This document shows positions 8,889 through 18,320 of a DNA stretch of 36,232 nucleotides, one piece after another. The DNA comes from Acinetobacter sp. Ver3 (GTDB lineage: Bacteria > Pseudomonadota > Gammaproteobacteria > Pseudomonadales > Moraxellaceae), in assembly GCF_000632455.1 (NCBI RefSeq), contig NZ_JFYL01000030.1, positions 1 to 36,232 on the forward strand, written 5' to 3'. The position numbers and the translations under genes were made by a program. Under the pieces are notes generated by a model. It worked only from the letters and a program-made list of their open reading frames with translations. It did not search any database and had not been told where the DNA came from. Within the stretch, counting starts at the first letter, position 1, and the number at the start of each line of letters is the position of its first letter.

Positions 8889-9575
8889 CTACGATTTTTG
8901 AAAATAACAATGACGGAAATATAAAATCCAATAGATCAGGGTCAGTAAAAAACTTAAACCTGCAGGAATTAAAAACGCTTCTAATTGTAAATAAGGATAG
9001 CTGAATGCCGCAACAGTACTGCCAATAATAAAACCAAATAAAATCACTAAATGCAAAATAACTTTTCTGGATTCCGTTGTCAGACCTCTTACAAAATATC
9101 CAAATGCTAAACCAAGATCGGTTAAGACACCAGAAAGGTGAGTCGTGCGAATAATCGCACCTTTATAATGACTTACCATGGCATTTTGTACACCCATCGC
9201 ACAACATGCCCATAGCAGTGCATAACGAGGATAATAGGGAATAAATACCCAACAGAGCAGAATAAAAAGAGTCACTAAACTCAATGGTAGACCATATCTG
9301 CGTCCGAGTTTAAATTGACTATTCCCCAATATCAGACCGCTAAAACTAGAGCCTAAAACATAACTCAGGATAATAAGAATCAGAAAAAATACAGCTTTGA
9401 AATCATGGTCAATAAGACCGATGGCAAGCAAACTTGCATTGCCTGTCATGTGTGAAACTGACTGATGTAATAAAGAAATGAGACCCAAAACGTTGATCAT
9501 GCCTGCATTTACTGCAAGCATGAAAGCCCCAAATTGTACCCAGTTTGGAAGGAATTGAAATGGCATATCTTTCAT
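8889..9575 (-). CDS. DUF1275 (YoaK-like) membrane protein
   Basis: 228-aa integral membrane protein with about six hydrophobic segments. Seen: NAGMINVLGLISLLHQSVSHMTGNASLLAIGL and the later NAMVSHYKGAIIRTTHLSGVLTDLG, both typical of the DUF1275/YoaK family. Function not established; some members are annotated as transporters. No good ribosome site precedes the ATG at 9575; a second ATG at 9566 is an alternative start. It lies 25 bases downstream of sstT and 12 bases upstream of the DUF2058 gene, on the same strand. Confidence 0.87.
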   Translation of the reverse strand: MKDMPFQFLPNWVQFGAFMLAVNAGMINVLGLISLLHQSVSHMTGNASLLAIGLIDHDFKAVFFLILIILSYVLGSSFSGLILGNSQFKLGRRYGLPLSLVTLFILLCWVFIPYYPRYALLWACCAMGVQNAMVSHYKGAIIRTTHLSGVLTDLGLAFGYFVRGLTTESRKVILHLVILFGFIIGSTVAAFSYPYLQLEAFLIPAGLSFLLTLIYWILYFRHCYFQKS

Positions 9576-9600
9576 TCTAAAAGTTTATGCCATGAATATA

Positions 9601-10803
9601 TTATTTTGAAGGAGCGCGATCAACCGCAGCAGTAAACAATACATCTGTAGATGAGTTGAGGGCTGTTTCAGTTGAATCTTGTAGAACACTGATCACCATA
9701 CCGATGGCTACAACTTGCATAGCCACATCTGGTGAAATATTGAATAAGCCACAAGCGACAGGAATCAATAACAGTGAACCACCCGCTACACCCGAAGCCC
9801 CGCAGGCAGAAACAGTAGCCACAACAGAAAGAACAAGCATTGTAGTAAAGTCAACGGAAATACCAAGTGTATTCACCGCTGCTAATGTTAATACGGTAAT
9901 CGTTACTGATGCGCCCGCCATATTAATTGCAGCACCCAACGGGATTGCTACACTCGCTGTCGATTCATTCACACCCAAACGCTTGGCAAGATCCAAGTTC
10001 ACAGGAATATTTGCTGCTGAACTACGGGTGAAAAATGCGGTGATCCCACTTTCACGTAGACATTGAATAACCAATGGATAAGGATTTGAACGCATAACAA
10101 ATGCCACCATAATTGGATTAATTACAAGTGCAACAAAGAACATAGTTCCTAATAGAACAGATAATAATTGTGCATAACTTGCTAAGGTTTTAAGACCTGC
10201 ATCTGCAAAAGTAACCGCAACAAGTCCAAAAATACCGAAAGGTGCAAAACTGATGACAAGACGAATCACGTGATTCACGGCATTCGCAGCATCCGTCAGA
10301 CACTGTTTTGTGGTGTCTGTGGCATGGCGGAATGCTATTCCCAGTGCAACAGCCCAACCCAAAATCCCAATAAAGTTTGCTTCACTTAATGCAACGATAG
10401 GATTCGCAACAAAACTGAGTAATAAGTTTTTAAGAATTTCAGTCAAACTGCCAGGTGGTTGTAAATCAGCTTGCGCAGCGACATCTAAGAAAAGAGTGCT
10501 TGGAAATAAATTACTCACAATGACAGCAGTTAACGCAGATAAAAACATACCTACGGCATACATCATCATAATGGGTTTGATTTTCGCACTGCTGCTATCA
10601 CCAACTTTAAAGTTTGCAATCGAAGAAAGGACCAAAACAAAAACAAGAATTGGTGCAACAGATTTAAGGGCTTTAATAAATAAATCACCCAGCAAGCTTA
10701 ATTGTGGTGCAACTTGAGGAAAAAATATAGCCACCAAAACGCCAAGAATAATGGCGATAATGATTTTGGTGACTAAACTCAAACGTGCTAGAGCAGTGAA
10801 CAT
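9601..10803 (-). CDS. sstT: Serine/threonine:Na+ symporter SstT
   Basis: Inner-membrane dicarboxylate/amino-acid:cation symporter (DAACS family) that imports serine and threonine with Na+. 400 aa against about 414 in E. coli, and alignable along its length. Seen: [45 protein letters not shown] (the conserved SSA hairpin), [49 protein letters not shown] and the C-terminal [21 protein letters not shown] lies 7 bases before ATG 10803. The only notable difference from E. coli is a shorter N-terminus. Confidence 0.96.
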   Translation of the reverse strand: MFTALARLSLVTKIIIAIILGVLVAIFFPQVAPQLSLLGDLFIKALKSVAPILVFVLVLSSIANFKVGDSSSAKIKPIMMMYAVGMFLSALTAVIVSNLFPSTLFLDVAAQADLQPPGSLTEILKNLLLSFVANPIVALSEANFIGILGWAVALGIAFRHATDTTKQCLTDAANAVNHVIRLVISFAPFGIFGLVAVTFADAGLKTLASYAQLLSVLLGTMFFVALVINPIMVAFVMRSNPYPLVIQCLRESGITAFFTRSSAANIPVNLDLAKRLGVNESTASVAIPLGAAINMAGASVTITVLTLAAVNTLGISVDFTTMLVLSVVATVSACGASGVAGGSLLLIPVACGLFNISPDVAMQVVAIGMVISVLQDSTETALNSSTDVLFTAAVDRAPSK

Positions 10804-10898
10804 AACTGAACCTAATAATGCCGAGTCTGGCTTAAAATCGGATAAATAAGTGGGGTATTCTATACTTAAAAATGATTTTAAATATAAAACTTATTCAT

Positions 10899-10925
10899 AA
10901 TAAAAATTAAGTGAATCAAATCACT
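10899..10925 (-). terminator. Possible weak terminator downstream of sulP
   Basis: AGTGA (10910-10914) pairs with TCACT (10921-10925) around a six-base loop. On the minus strand it is followed by a TAATTTTTATTA-type tract. The short stem makes this only a candidate for ending the SulP transcript. Confidence 0.35.
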
Positions 10926-10965
10926 GGATTTTTTTTGATAATTCTTACTTAAGAATATCAAATTC

Positions 10966-12711
10966 TTATGCAAAAGATGATTTATTTTGGCTGAAATGCG
11001 GGTCTAATTCATATACTGCTTGGAAATGAGTGAGGTATATTTTACCTGTCAGATGTTGTATCCAGTTGGTTGAATTTAAGCGATCCATAACAGGACCTTT
11101 GACTTCGCTTAAGTGTAGTTGAATATTGAGTTTAGATAACTCAGAATTCATTTCCTCAAGAGTCTCTAAAGCTGAGTAGTCAATATTACTGATACTGGAA
11201 CAGTTAATGACAACATGTTGAAGCTCATCATGTTGGCTAACTTCTGAAATAATAAATTCCTTCAGGGTGTTTGCATTGAGAAAACTCAAATTTTCATCAA
11301 TTCTCACCGAAACGAGCCTTTTACTGGTAATAACCTGGTGTCTTGAAATATTTCTAAAATGCTGCGTACCTTCAACGAGACCAATCACTGCAATATGTGG
11401 ACGACTAATTCTCCATAACAGCAACACAAATGTTGAAATAATACCCACCATTAAGCCTGTTGTAATATCTACACACAGCACCCCTAAAAATGTAAGAGCC
11501 ATTGCCAAACCATCTGCTTTGGAATATTTCCAAGCCTCTATAAAGGGTTTAATTTCAACAAGTTTCCATATCGACACAATGATTGTTGCAGCCAATACTC
11601 CTAAAGGTAAATATTCAAATAGGCTTGTAAAATATAGACTGACCACAATAATAAGTAGGGAGGATAAAACGCCAGCCATAGGTGTTTTTGCACCAGCATC
11701 AGCATTGACCACTGTGCGTGATAAGCTACCAGTGACAGGAAATGCGCCACTAATTCCAGCGCCAAAATTTGCAACACCGAGTGCAACAAGCTCTTGATTA
11801 CTGTTCAAATTACTACGTGATTGAAAAGCCGTAGCTTGCGCGATCGAAATAGATTCAACGAAACTCACCATAGCGATCATTGCTGCACCAGGAAGCAGTA
11901 TTTTCACCATGTCCCAAGTCCAGTACGGCATTTGAATAGGAGGTAATCCACTTGGAATTTCACCTACTGTTTTAATTCCATAGACAGTTAAATCAAAGGA
12001 TTGAACCAGTAAGATTGAAAATAGCACTAAGCATAACGGTAATGCTTTTTGTACAAATTGCATTAATTTTTGATGATTTGAAAATGCTGGAATTTTAAGT
12101 AATTGTGGTAAATAAATGAGCGATAAAATTGAAGCTAAACCCAAAGATAAGCTGGCCAAATCATATAAAGAAATATATTGTGCCAAACTCGTAAAAAATT
12201 CGATTAAATTACTGGATTGCAATGGAATATTAAGAATAAATTTTATTTGACCTAATGCAATTAAGACGGCTGAAGCAATGATAAAACTCTTAATCACAGG
12301 ATGGCTAATGAGACGAATCAAAAAACCAAATCTGAATAATCCTAATAAAAATGAAATTATGCCAACCATTACTGCTAGCAAATAGGCAGCTTGAATATAG
12401 ACTGGTGAACCCACTTCATATAATGGCTGTAGCGTGGCAAAAGTCATCATAGAGATTAATGCAACTGGACCAATTGAAAGGGTAGTACTCCCTCCAATCA
12501 ATGCATAAGCAATCATAGGGATAATACTGGCATATAAGCCCATAATTGGAGGTAAGCCTGCAATCATGGCATATGCCATACCTTGTGGTACAAGCATTGC
12601 AAGCACGATCACAGATGCAAGAAAATCAGATTTAAAATCTTGAGTATTGTATTTTTTTAACCATTTCCAAGCTGGGATGATTCGTTCCACAGAATGCTTC
12701 GTTAAATCCAT
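10966..12711 (-). CDS. SulP family anion transporter with STAS domain
   Basis: 581-aa inner-membrane SLC26/SulP transporter for sulfate, bicarbonate or a related anion; the substrate is not decidable here. Seen: opening segment VLAMLVPQGMAYAMIAGLPPIMGLYASIIPM (the SulP signature region), ALISMMTFATL, then GAFPVTGSLSRTVVNADAGAKTPMAG, which contains the anion-binding helix-8 region. The C-terminal STAS domain spans about 440-560 (VSVRIDENLSFLNANTLKEF ... NIDYSALETLEEM). AGAGA lies 5 bases before ATG 12711. The gene stands alone between intergenic gaps of 115 and 162 bases. Confidence 0.93.
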   Translation of the reverse strand: MDLTKHSVERIIPAWKWLKKYNTQDFKSDFLASVIVLAMLVPQGMAYAMIAGLPPIMGLYASIIPMIAYALIGGSTTLSIGPVALISMMTFATLQPLYEVGSPVYIQAAYLLAVMVGIISFLLGLFRFGFLIRLISHPVIKSFIIASAVLIALGQIKFILNIPLQSSNLIEFFTSLAQYISLYDLASLSLGLASILSLIYLPQLLKIPAFSNHQKLMQFVQKALPLCLVLFSILLVQSFDLTVYGIKTVGEIPSGLPPIQMPYWTWDMVKILLPGAAMIAMVSFVESISIAQATAFQSRSNLNSNQELVALGVANFGAGISGAFPVTGSLSRTVVNADAGAKTPMAGVLSSLLIIVVSLYFTSLFEYLPLGVLAATIIVSIWKLVEIKPFIEAWKYSKADGLAMALTFLGVLCVDITTGLMVGIISTFVLLLWRISRPHIAVIGLVEGTQHFRNISRHQVITSKRLVSVRIDENLSFLNANTLKEFIISEVSQHDELQHVVINCSSISNIDYSALETLEEMNSELSKLNIQLHLSEVKGPVMDRLNSTNWIQHLTGKIYLTHFQAVYELDPHFSQNKSSFA

Positions 12712-12826
12712 ACAAATCTCTAAATCACATTTATGTATATATTATGCATAAAAAGTGATAAACAAGCACTGAGTATTGTTGATAAGGATCATCAAGAATT
12801 TGATTAATGATCCTTAATGTATGATT

Positions 12827-14239
12827 TTAATCATATATTTTTTTAAAAGGTTGTATCTGTTCAAGCTGATAAGCGAGATCTATCAGTAAACGTTCTTGTC
12901 CCAAATCAGCAGAAAGCTGAATACCTATCGGTCTTGAATCTAATTTGGTCATACCCATCGGCAATGATATCGCTGGAGCACCTGCGATATTTTGAATAGG
13001 TGTGAATGCCACATAATTCCTTAAACGCTCAAATAAAACATCAAATTCGAGTTGAGGTGAAAGATATCCAATTTGAGGCGAAACATGCGCTAAAACTGGC
13101 GAAAGGATGACATCATATTGTTGGAAGATTTGTTGATAGATGCGCTGGATTTGCTTTAAACGGTATAAAAATAAAGGGGTTTTATAGAAATTTTTCTTGT
13201 ACAAGTTTGCAAGCCCAACTGTTAGATGATCTAACTCATTCACGTTAAAATCTTTGCCAAGTAGCGGTTTTCCAAACTGTTGAATCATAAATGATAAAAA
13301 ACCCCAATAGTGGCTGAAATCATCTACAAACGAATCTGGAATAGGAAGTGAAAATTCTTCAATATGATGACCTAAATTCCTGAGTAGTTGAGCAGTAGAC
13401 TCAACAGTTTGACGGGTCTCAGCATCAGTATTGGTTTGCAATGAATCATAAACAAGACCAATCCGTAAAGGTTTGCTGGATGGATGCTGGATTAAGCCAA
13501 TTTCGGGTAATTTTTTTGGCTTATATTGTTTTTCCATTTCAGCAAAGAAAAACGCGGTATCACGCACAGAACGTGTTAAAACACCATCTGAAACAAGATC
13601 AATTGGTAAATACTGCGAACCTTCATTTGGATACCAACGACCACGTGTCGGCTTTAAACCGACTAAACCGCAATTTGCTGCGGGAATTCGTATCGAACCA
13701 CCACCATCATTTGCATGTGCAATTGGTACTACGCCTGATGCAACGAGTGCCGCAGCTCCACCTGAAGAAGCTCCACACGAATAATCAGTATGCCAAGGAT
13801 TGCGTGTGTAATCCCCAGACTTAAATTCTGTTGAAGCATTTAAGCCAAATTCAGGCATTATGGATTTACCCAGTGCAATTAAGCCTGTATCTAACATTTG
13901 TTGAGTAATTTTAGAATTTTTGATCTTTTCCTTGGATTTGAACGATGTTGATCCTTGTTGCGTAGGAAAACCAATAAGATCCAAATTATCCTTAATAAAT
14001 GTAGGGATTGCAGAAAAAATCTGATTTGGTTTAAAAGTAGGCGATTTAAGTATTTGTTCGAAGTTTTCGAATTCAATTGCATTTAGCAGAGGATTTACGA
14101 ATTTTGCGCGTTCAATCGTAGCTCTTATAACTTCATCAATTGAGATGTCTTTAGATTGAATTCTGTTTGAGAGCTCAATCACATCACTCGTACCTAATAT
14201 ATCATCCGTGAAAGCGTGAATTCTTTTTTGATTATCCAT
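12827..14239 (-). CDS. Amidase (amidase-signature family)
   Basis: 470-aa amidase-signature hydrolase that cleaves amides to acid and ammonia; substrate unknown. The Ser-cisSer-Lys triad is visible: K83 in PTFIKDN, S158 in SCGASSGGAAALVASG, and nucleophile S182 in NDGGGSIRIPAANCGLVGLKPTRGR. The spacings (75 and 24 residues) match the family. 6-aminohexanoate-cyclic-dimer hydrolases and other non-GatA amidases share this layout; the absence of gatB or gatC neighbours argues against GatA. No signal peptide is apparent, so it is cytoplasmic. It is the last gene before dif and the last chromosomal-type gene before the accessory region. Confidence 0.92.
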   Translation of the reverse strand: MDNQKRIHAFTDDILGTSDVIELSNRIQSKDISIDEVIRATIERAKFVNPLLNAIEFENFEQILKSPTFKPNQIFSAIPTFIKDNLDLIGFPTQQGSTSFKSKEKIKNSKITQQMLDTGLIALGKSIMPEFGLNASTEFKSGDYTRNPWHTDYSCGASSGGAAALVASGVVPIAHANDGGGSIRIPAANCGLVGLKPTRGRWYPNEGSQYLPIDLVSDGVLTRSVRDTAFFFAEMEKQYKPKKLPEIGLIQHPSSKPLRIGLVYDSLQTNTDAETRQTVESTAQLLRNLGHHIEEFSLPIPDSFVDDFSHYWGFLSFMIQQFGKPLLGKDFNVNELDHLTVGLANLYKKNFYKTPLFLYRLKQIQRIYQQIFQQYDVILSPVLAHVSPQIGYLSPQLEFDVLFERLRNYVAFTPIQNIAGAPAISLPMGMTKLDSRPIGIQLSADLGQERLLIDLAYQLEQIQPFKKIYD

Positions 14240-14325
14240 AATCGATTTTCTTTAAAATTGACTAAGCATATGTATACACATGAAATATTGATTTGTCGAT
14301 TGACCAAAGATTGAATTAACGCGTG

Positions 14326-14353
14326 ATTTCGCATAATGTATATTATGTTAAAT
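14326..14353. other. dif: Chromosome dimer resolution site dif (XerC/XerD site)
   Basis: 28 bp in three parts: XerC-binding half ATTTCGCATAA (14326-14336), central region TGTATA (14337-14342), XerD-binding half TTATGTTAAAT (14343-14353). The centre and XerD half are identical to E. coli dif and the inner seven bases of the XerC half (CGCATAA) also match. It lies in the 275-bp gap between the amidase gene and the restriction locus. Dif is where XerC/XerD, activated by FtsK, resolve chromosome dimers at the terminus. The canonical centre and 11-6-11 spacing favour a primary chromosomal dif over a plasmid pdif. Confidence 0.9.
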
Positions 14354-14456
14354 ATAATACACCTGATAATAACTTCATAATAGAATTGTATGATTGGCTA
14401 AAGGTTCTAGATGAAAATTTTAATTCTTTGGAAAAAATTTTCGAAGAAGTCTGATC

Positions 14457-14475
14457 AAAATACAATTTGTATTTT
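14457..14475. repeat. 19-bp near-perfect palindrome, possible weak terminator
   Basis: AAAATACAA (14457-14465) and TTGTATTTT (14467-14475) around a single T. It lies 40 bases beyond the stop of the metalloprotease gene, which is the last gene of the restriction operon. The base composition gives a weak stem; the minus strand reads TATTTT after it. It could be a weak terminator or a binding site. Confidence 0.4.
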
Positions 14476-14514
14476 CATGCCCTTATTGAATATCAAAACT
14501 CTTATGTTTAATCA

Positions 14515-15228
14515 TCAATAAGATAAATCATGTCCTAATGGCAAACTATTCAACAAAGCCTTTCGCTCACGCCATTGAGGAAGAAACTGATCCATATACA
14601 TCACAAAACGCTCATTGTGGTGACGCTCGATCAAATGTGCCAACTCATGGACAAGAATAAACTCCAAGCATTCAACTGGTTTTTTGGCCAGCTCTAAATT
14701 AATCCAGATTCGTTTTGAAGATGGATTGGAACTTCCCCAACGGGTTTTCATTTTTCGGATTCCGATAAAATCAGGAGAAACCCCTATTTTTGGAATTAAA
14801 AATAAACAAAGCTGATTCAGTCTTTCCTGCAATTGCTGACGATAGAAGGCTTCTATAAGCTTATTCTTGTTTTGCATGGATGTTCCAGATCGAACATACA
14901 TGTCGAGCCTATTTGTATTTCCCAATTCAACTTTATGCTGCCCACTCGTCTGAATTATATTCAATCTATATTTTCGCCCCCAAACATAATGGCACTCGCC
15001 ATTTACCATCTCTCTCGCAGATTGTCGGGATTGGTTGATGAATGCAGATCGCTGCTTCTTAATCCATGGAATACGACTGATCACCGCCATTCGGATCGCA
15101 GTGTCAGTCATTGTTAAAGGTGCAGAGACACGCACACAGCCTTCTGGTGGCAAAACACTAAGATGCAGGTTTTTAATCGCCTTACGGTGAAGCTGGATTT
15201 CTAGCTCCCCAATTTGAAGCAATACCAC
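14515..15228 (-). CDS. YgjP-type zinc metalloprotease (M48/SprT-like, DUF45)
   Basis: 237-aa protein of the YgjP/DUF45 metal-dependent hydrolase family. Seen: the zinc motif HELAH (H194, E195, H198), third ligand H204 in RHHNERF, and the family strand MKTRWGSSNPSSKRIWINLELAKKPVECLEFILV just before it. The GTG start at 15228 shares a base with the hsdR stop (TAGTG), so translation is coupled to the restriction subunit. Members of this family are frequently encoded beside hsdR in type I loci; their role there is not established, and control or turnover of the endonuclease is one possibility. It is the last gene of the operon. Confidence 0.88.
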   Translation of the reverse strand: MVLLQIGELEIQLHRKAIKNLHLSVLPPEGCVRVSAPLTMTDTAIRMAVISRIPWIKKQRSAFINQSRQSAREMVNGECHYVWGRKYRLNIIQTSGQHKVELGNTNRLDMYVRSGTSMQNKNKLIEAFYRQQLQERLNQLCLFLIPKIGVSPDFIGIRKMKTRWGSSNPSSKRIWINLELAKKPVECLEFILVHELAHLIERHHNERFVMYMDQFLPQWRERKALLNSLPLGHDLSY

Positions 15229-18200
15229 TATTGATATTCCCTCTGAGCCATCGCTAGCTCCATTACCTTCTGGATATCAATATCATATCCTTGAGTCTCT
15301 TGACGCACAGCATTAGCGATTTCACGCTCTTTAAAACGATCCCCGACCCACTCCGCTTTTTTGGTATAACGAATCGCAGTGTCAATCTTAATGGCCAAGA
15401 CTTCATCTTTACCAAAGTTATCAAAGATTGCTCGTTTAGCGCCGGTATCTATTGAAGATGGATAATTCGATCCCCCCTGATCAGGATGAATGACCTTACG
15501 AGCCAAATTTCGAATCTGTTCAAGGTATTCCTGGTACTCAATGGCTTTTTGTCGGCGTAATTCAATCAACTCATCCAACAATACCGACATCTGTTCGTAG
15601 TATTTCGGGTTGACCGGATTCTCATCAATAATGGTTTTACGTACATTATTTTCAATGGTTTCAGCCATGGCTTCAGGATTTCTTCGGATATCTTCCGGTA
15701 ACTTGTCGATGCCATCGTTACCTTTTTCGACAATCAGCTCAATCAGGCCAATATCTTCAAAATCCATAAGTACTTCACTGTCATCGGCACGGATATACAT
15801 GTCCAACAAATGACGCATTGCAGGCTCAAAACGTTTCAGCTCAACCAAATCACCACTAGCCAACTTCACTTCATCCCGAACTTTTTCATAGTGAGCAACC
15901 TCAGTACGGACTTTTTCAACATCTTCTATAGAGTAACCAGCGTCAGGCATTTCATTGGCTATATTGGCAAAAGCGCGTAGCAATTTGGCGACATTTTGAT
16001 AAAGAGTCAGGCGTAGTGATTCTTTTTCACTAAGCTCATCCTGATTGCTACCCGATTCGCCACAGAAGTAATGAATATAATCTTGGCTGTTACGTGGAGA
16101 TTTTACCGGTTCGCATAATGCTCTGACCATTTCTAATGCATTGTCTAAATCCAGTCTCGCCTGTTCTAAGCGATCCTTCAGTAACCCTGCAACGTCTTCC
16201 TTGTCATAGCCATCAAAAGCCCCCTGAGTGTAATCAGAGATTGCTTTATCGATGGATCTGAATAAATCTTTGTAGTCGACAATATAGCCATACTCTTTAT
16301 CATCGCCATCAAGGCGATTTACACGACAAATCGCCTGAAACAGGTTATGGTCGGCCATCTGCTTATCAATATACAAATAGGTAGCCGATGGTGCGTCAAA
16401 CCCTGTTAAAAGTTTATCCACCACAATCAACAAACGCATTTGTCCTGGCTCTTTGATAAAGCAGTTTTTAACTTCTTTTTCAAACTCTTCGACCCGACTC
16501 GCTGCCTGCTCTTCAGGTTGCTCGAAGTAGTCTGCTAGCATCCTACGGTAAATGTCGTACTTAAACAGCTTCTCTGTTAGTCCCTCGCCCGTTTCTTCGC
16601 CTTTGATACTCGCTGCTGTTGGCTGAAAACTGGTAACAATCGCGACTTTGCCTGCCAGATCAGTCTGACTAAACATTTCATAGGCCTTACATGCTTGATA
16701 GACGCTAGAGCACACCAACATAGCATTACCATAACCATCCATCAAACGTGGCTTGGTATCCATATCGAGTAAAATGTCGTTCACGATCTGCTGTAACCGG
16801 GATTTGCTGGAAAGCACCTTTTGCATGGTGCCCCACTTCTGTTTAAGCTGGATCTTGGCAAGCCGTGATAGCCCCCTTGTCTTTGCTTCAAACCACTCAT
16901 CTACTTTTTTCTGTGAAGTAATATTCTGGTCAATATCCCTTGCTTCATAGCGCAGATCCAAGACCACGCCATCAGCAACGGCTTCATCAAATTTATAGGT
17001 ATGAATATAAGAGCCAAACACCTCAATAGATTTCTTCTTATCCTTTTTCATCAAAGGCGTACCAGTAAAACCAACAAACATGGCTTCTGGTAAAATCGAC
17101 TTCATTGCCTCATGTAGTTTTCCAGATTGTGTACGGTGACATTCATCAACAAACACAAACAAATCGCCCTTTGCTTTAAAATCTTTAGGCAATGACTGCT
17201 TTAACTCTTCAATAAACTCATCAGTTGCAGCATCATTTTCCGAATCAGACTGGCGACCAAATTTATGCACCAAAGAGCAAATCAACCACGGATTGGACAT
17301 GTTTAAGGTTGAGACTAAATCCGCACCACTTTTCGTCCGGTAGATCTCTTCTTCTACGCCAGTGAAGACCTTTTCAATCTGTTCATCCAATTCAGTACGA
17401 TCTGTCACAATCAGAACACGACTGTCTCTTACATTCTCACGTATCCATTTGGCTAACCACACCATCGTCAGGCTTTTGCCTGATCCCTGCGTATGCCAAA
17501 TGATTCCACCTTCGCGTTTCGCCACATGACGTTTTGCAGCTTCAATGCCAAAGAACTGGTTATGACGGCAGGTTTTCTTAATACCCGCATCAAACACAAT
17601 AAAGTCATGGATAATTTGTAAAAAACGCTGCTTGTTACAAATACGACTTAAATGAAAATCTAGTCGATGACTATAAGGATTACTAACCTCTTCTTTCCAC
17701 TCTAAAAAATATTTTTCAGCAGTTTCTATCATGCCATAGCGAAGTCCCTGGGTATCATTCCCAGCCATTACTAACTGCATAGTCGTAAAGAAATTACGGA
17801 TGAAATCTTTCTTCTGATTATCCAGATTCTGACGGATACCTTCAGACACTGAAACAGAGGAACGCTTCAGCTCAAGTACTCCTAAAGCGATGCCATTCAC
17901 GTAGAGCACGATATCGGGACGTTTCTTATTCTCCCCCTTAATCGATACCTCTTCAGCAATCGCAAAATCATTTTCTTCTGGATTGTTCCAATCAATCAGC
18001 CATACGGTTTGATTAAGTTCACCTGCACCCTCTTTATCTTTCACACCATAGCGCAGTAAACGATAAACATCTTTGTTGGCATAATAGAGTTTCTTCCCTT
18101 CACCTAATGCGGCAGCTGCATCTAACTGACGAATCGCACGGTTGATGAGTGCATCACTCACTCCACATTTTTTTAGCCAAGTGGTCAGGATATCAATCTC

Positions 18201-18320
18201 AATATTTTTATTGTTCTCTCGATCCTGCCAGTCCCCTAAATAGCGATAGCCAAGTTCTTTCTGAAAAAACTGCACAATACGATTTTGTGTAATGCGCTCG
18301 CGCTGACCTACATTACTCAT
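15228..18320 (-). CDS. hsdR: Type I restriction endonuclease subunit R
   Basis: 1030-aa motor and nuclease subunit of a type I restriction-modification complex; it translocates and cuts unmodified DNA in an ATP-dependent reaction with HsdM and HsdS. Seen, numbering from ATG 18320: N-terminal PD-(E/D)xK nuclease with D136 (RPDIVLY) and E150-x-K152 (LELKRSS); Walker A QGSGKS (about 278-283); DECH box (392-395) in [11 protein letters not shown]; motif III GFTGTPL (417-423); and later helicase motifs including [15 protein letters not shown] and [11 protein letters not shown]. The ATG at 18320 has AAGGA 7 bases upstream; an in-frame GTG at 18338 precedes that site. It overlaps the end of the DUF262/HNH gene by 8 bases. 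All catalytic residues appear intact. Confidence 0.96.
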   Translation of the reverse strand: MSNVGQRERITQNRIVQFFQKELGYRYLGDWQDRENNKNIEIDILTTWLKKCGVSDALINRAIRQLDAAAALGEGKKLYYANKDVYRLLRYGVKDKEGAGELNQTVWLIDWNNPEENDFAIAEEVSIKGENKKRPDIVLYVNGIALGVLELKRSSVSVSEGIRQNLDNQKKDFIRNFFTTMQLVMAGNDTQGLRYGMIETAEKYFLEWKEEVSNPYSHRLDFHLSRICNKQRFLQIIHDFIVFDAGIKKTCRHNQFFGIEAAKRHVAKREGGIIWHTQGSGKSLTMVWLAKWIRENVRDSRVLIVTDRTELDEQIEKVFTGVEEEIYRTKSGADLVSTLNMSNPWLICSLVHKFGRQSDSENDAATDEFIEELKQSLPKDFKAKGDLFVFVDECHRTQSGKLHEAMKSILPEAMFVGFTGTPLMKKDKKKSIEVFGSYIHTYKFDEAVADGVVLDLRYEARDIDQNITSQKKVDEWFEAKTRGLSRLAKIQLKQKWGTMQKVLSSKSRLQQIVNDILLDMDTKPRLMDGYGNAMLVCSSVYQACKAYEMFSQTDLAGKVAIVTSFQPTAASIKGEETGEGLTEKLFKYDIYRRMLADYFEQPEEQAASRVEEFEKEVKNCFIKEPGQMRLLIVVDKLLTGFDAPSATYLYIDKQMADHNLFQAICRVNRLDGDDKEYGYIVDYKDLFRSIDKAISDYTQGAFDGYDKEDVAGLLKDRLEQARLDLDNALEMVRALCEPVKSPRNSQDYIHYFCGESGSNQDELSEKESLRLTLYQNVAKLLRAFANIANEMPDAGYSIEDVEKVRTEVAHYEKVRDEVKLASGDLVELKRFEPAMRHLLDMYIRADDSEVLMDFEDIGLIELIVEKGNDGIDKLPEDIRRNPEAMAETIENNVRKTIIDENPVNPKYYEQMSVLLDELIELRRQKAIEYQEYLEQIRNLARKVIHPDQGGSNYPSSIDTGAKRAIFDNFGKDEVLAIKIDTAIRYTKKAEWVGDRFKEREIANAVRQETQGYDIDIQKVMELAMAQREYQ

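Noticed and set aside
12728..12752. AT-rich near-palindrome with GCATAA and TGTATA words upstream of sulP, resembling dif fragments
   Set aside because: The 11-6-11 spacing is absent. It is more likely promoter DNA of the sulP gene.
14323..14454. 43-codon + strand ORF starting at GTG and ending VLDENFNSLEKIFEEV
   Set aside because: Its first ten codons are the dif site itself, there is no convincing ribosome site, and the DNA is very AT-rich. Treated as chance.
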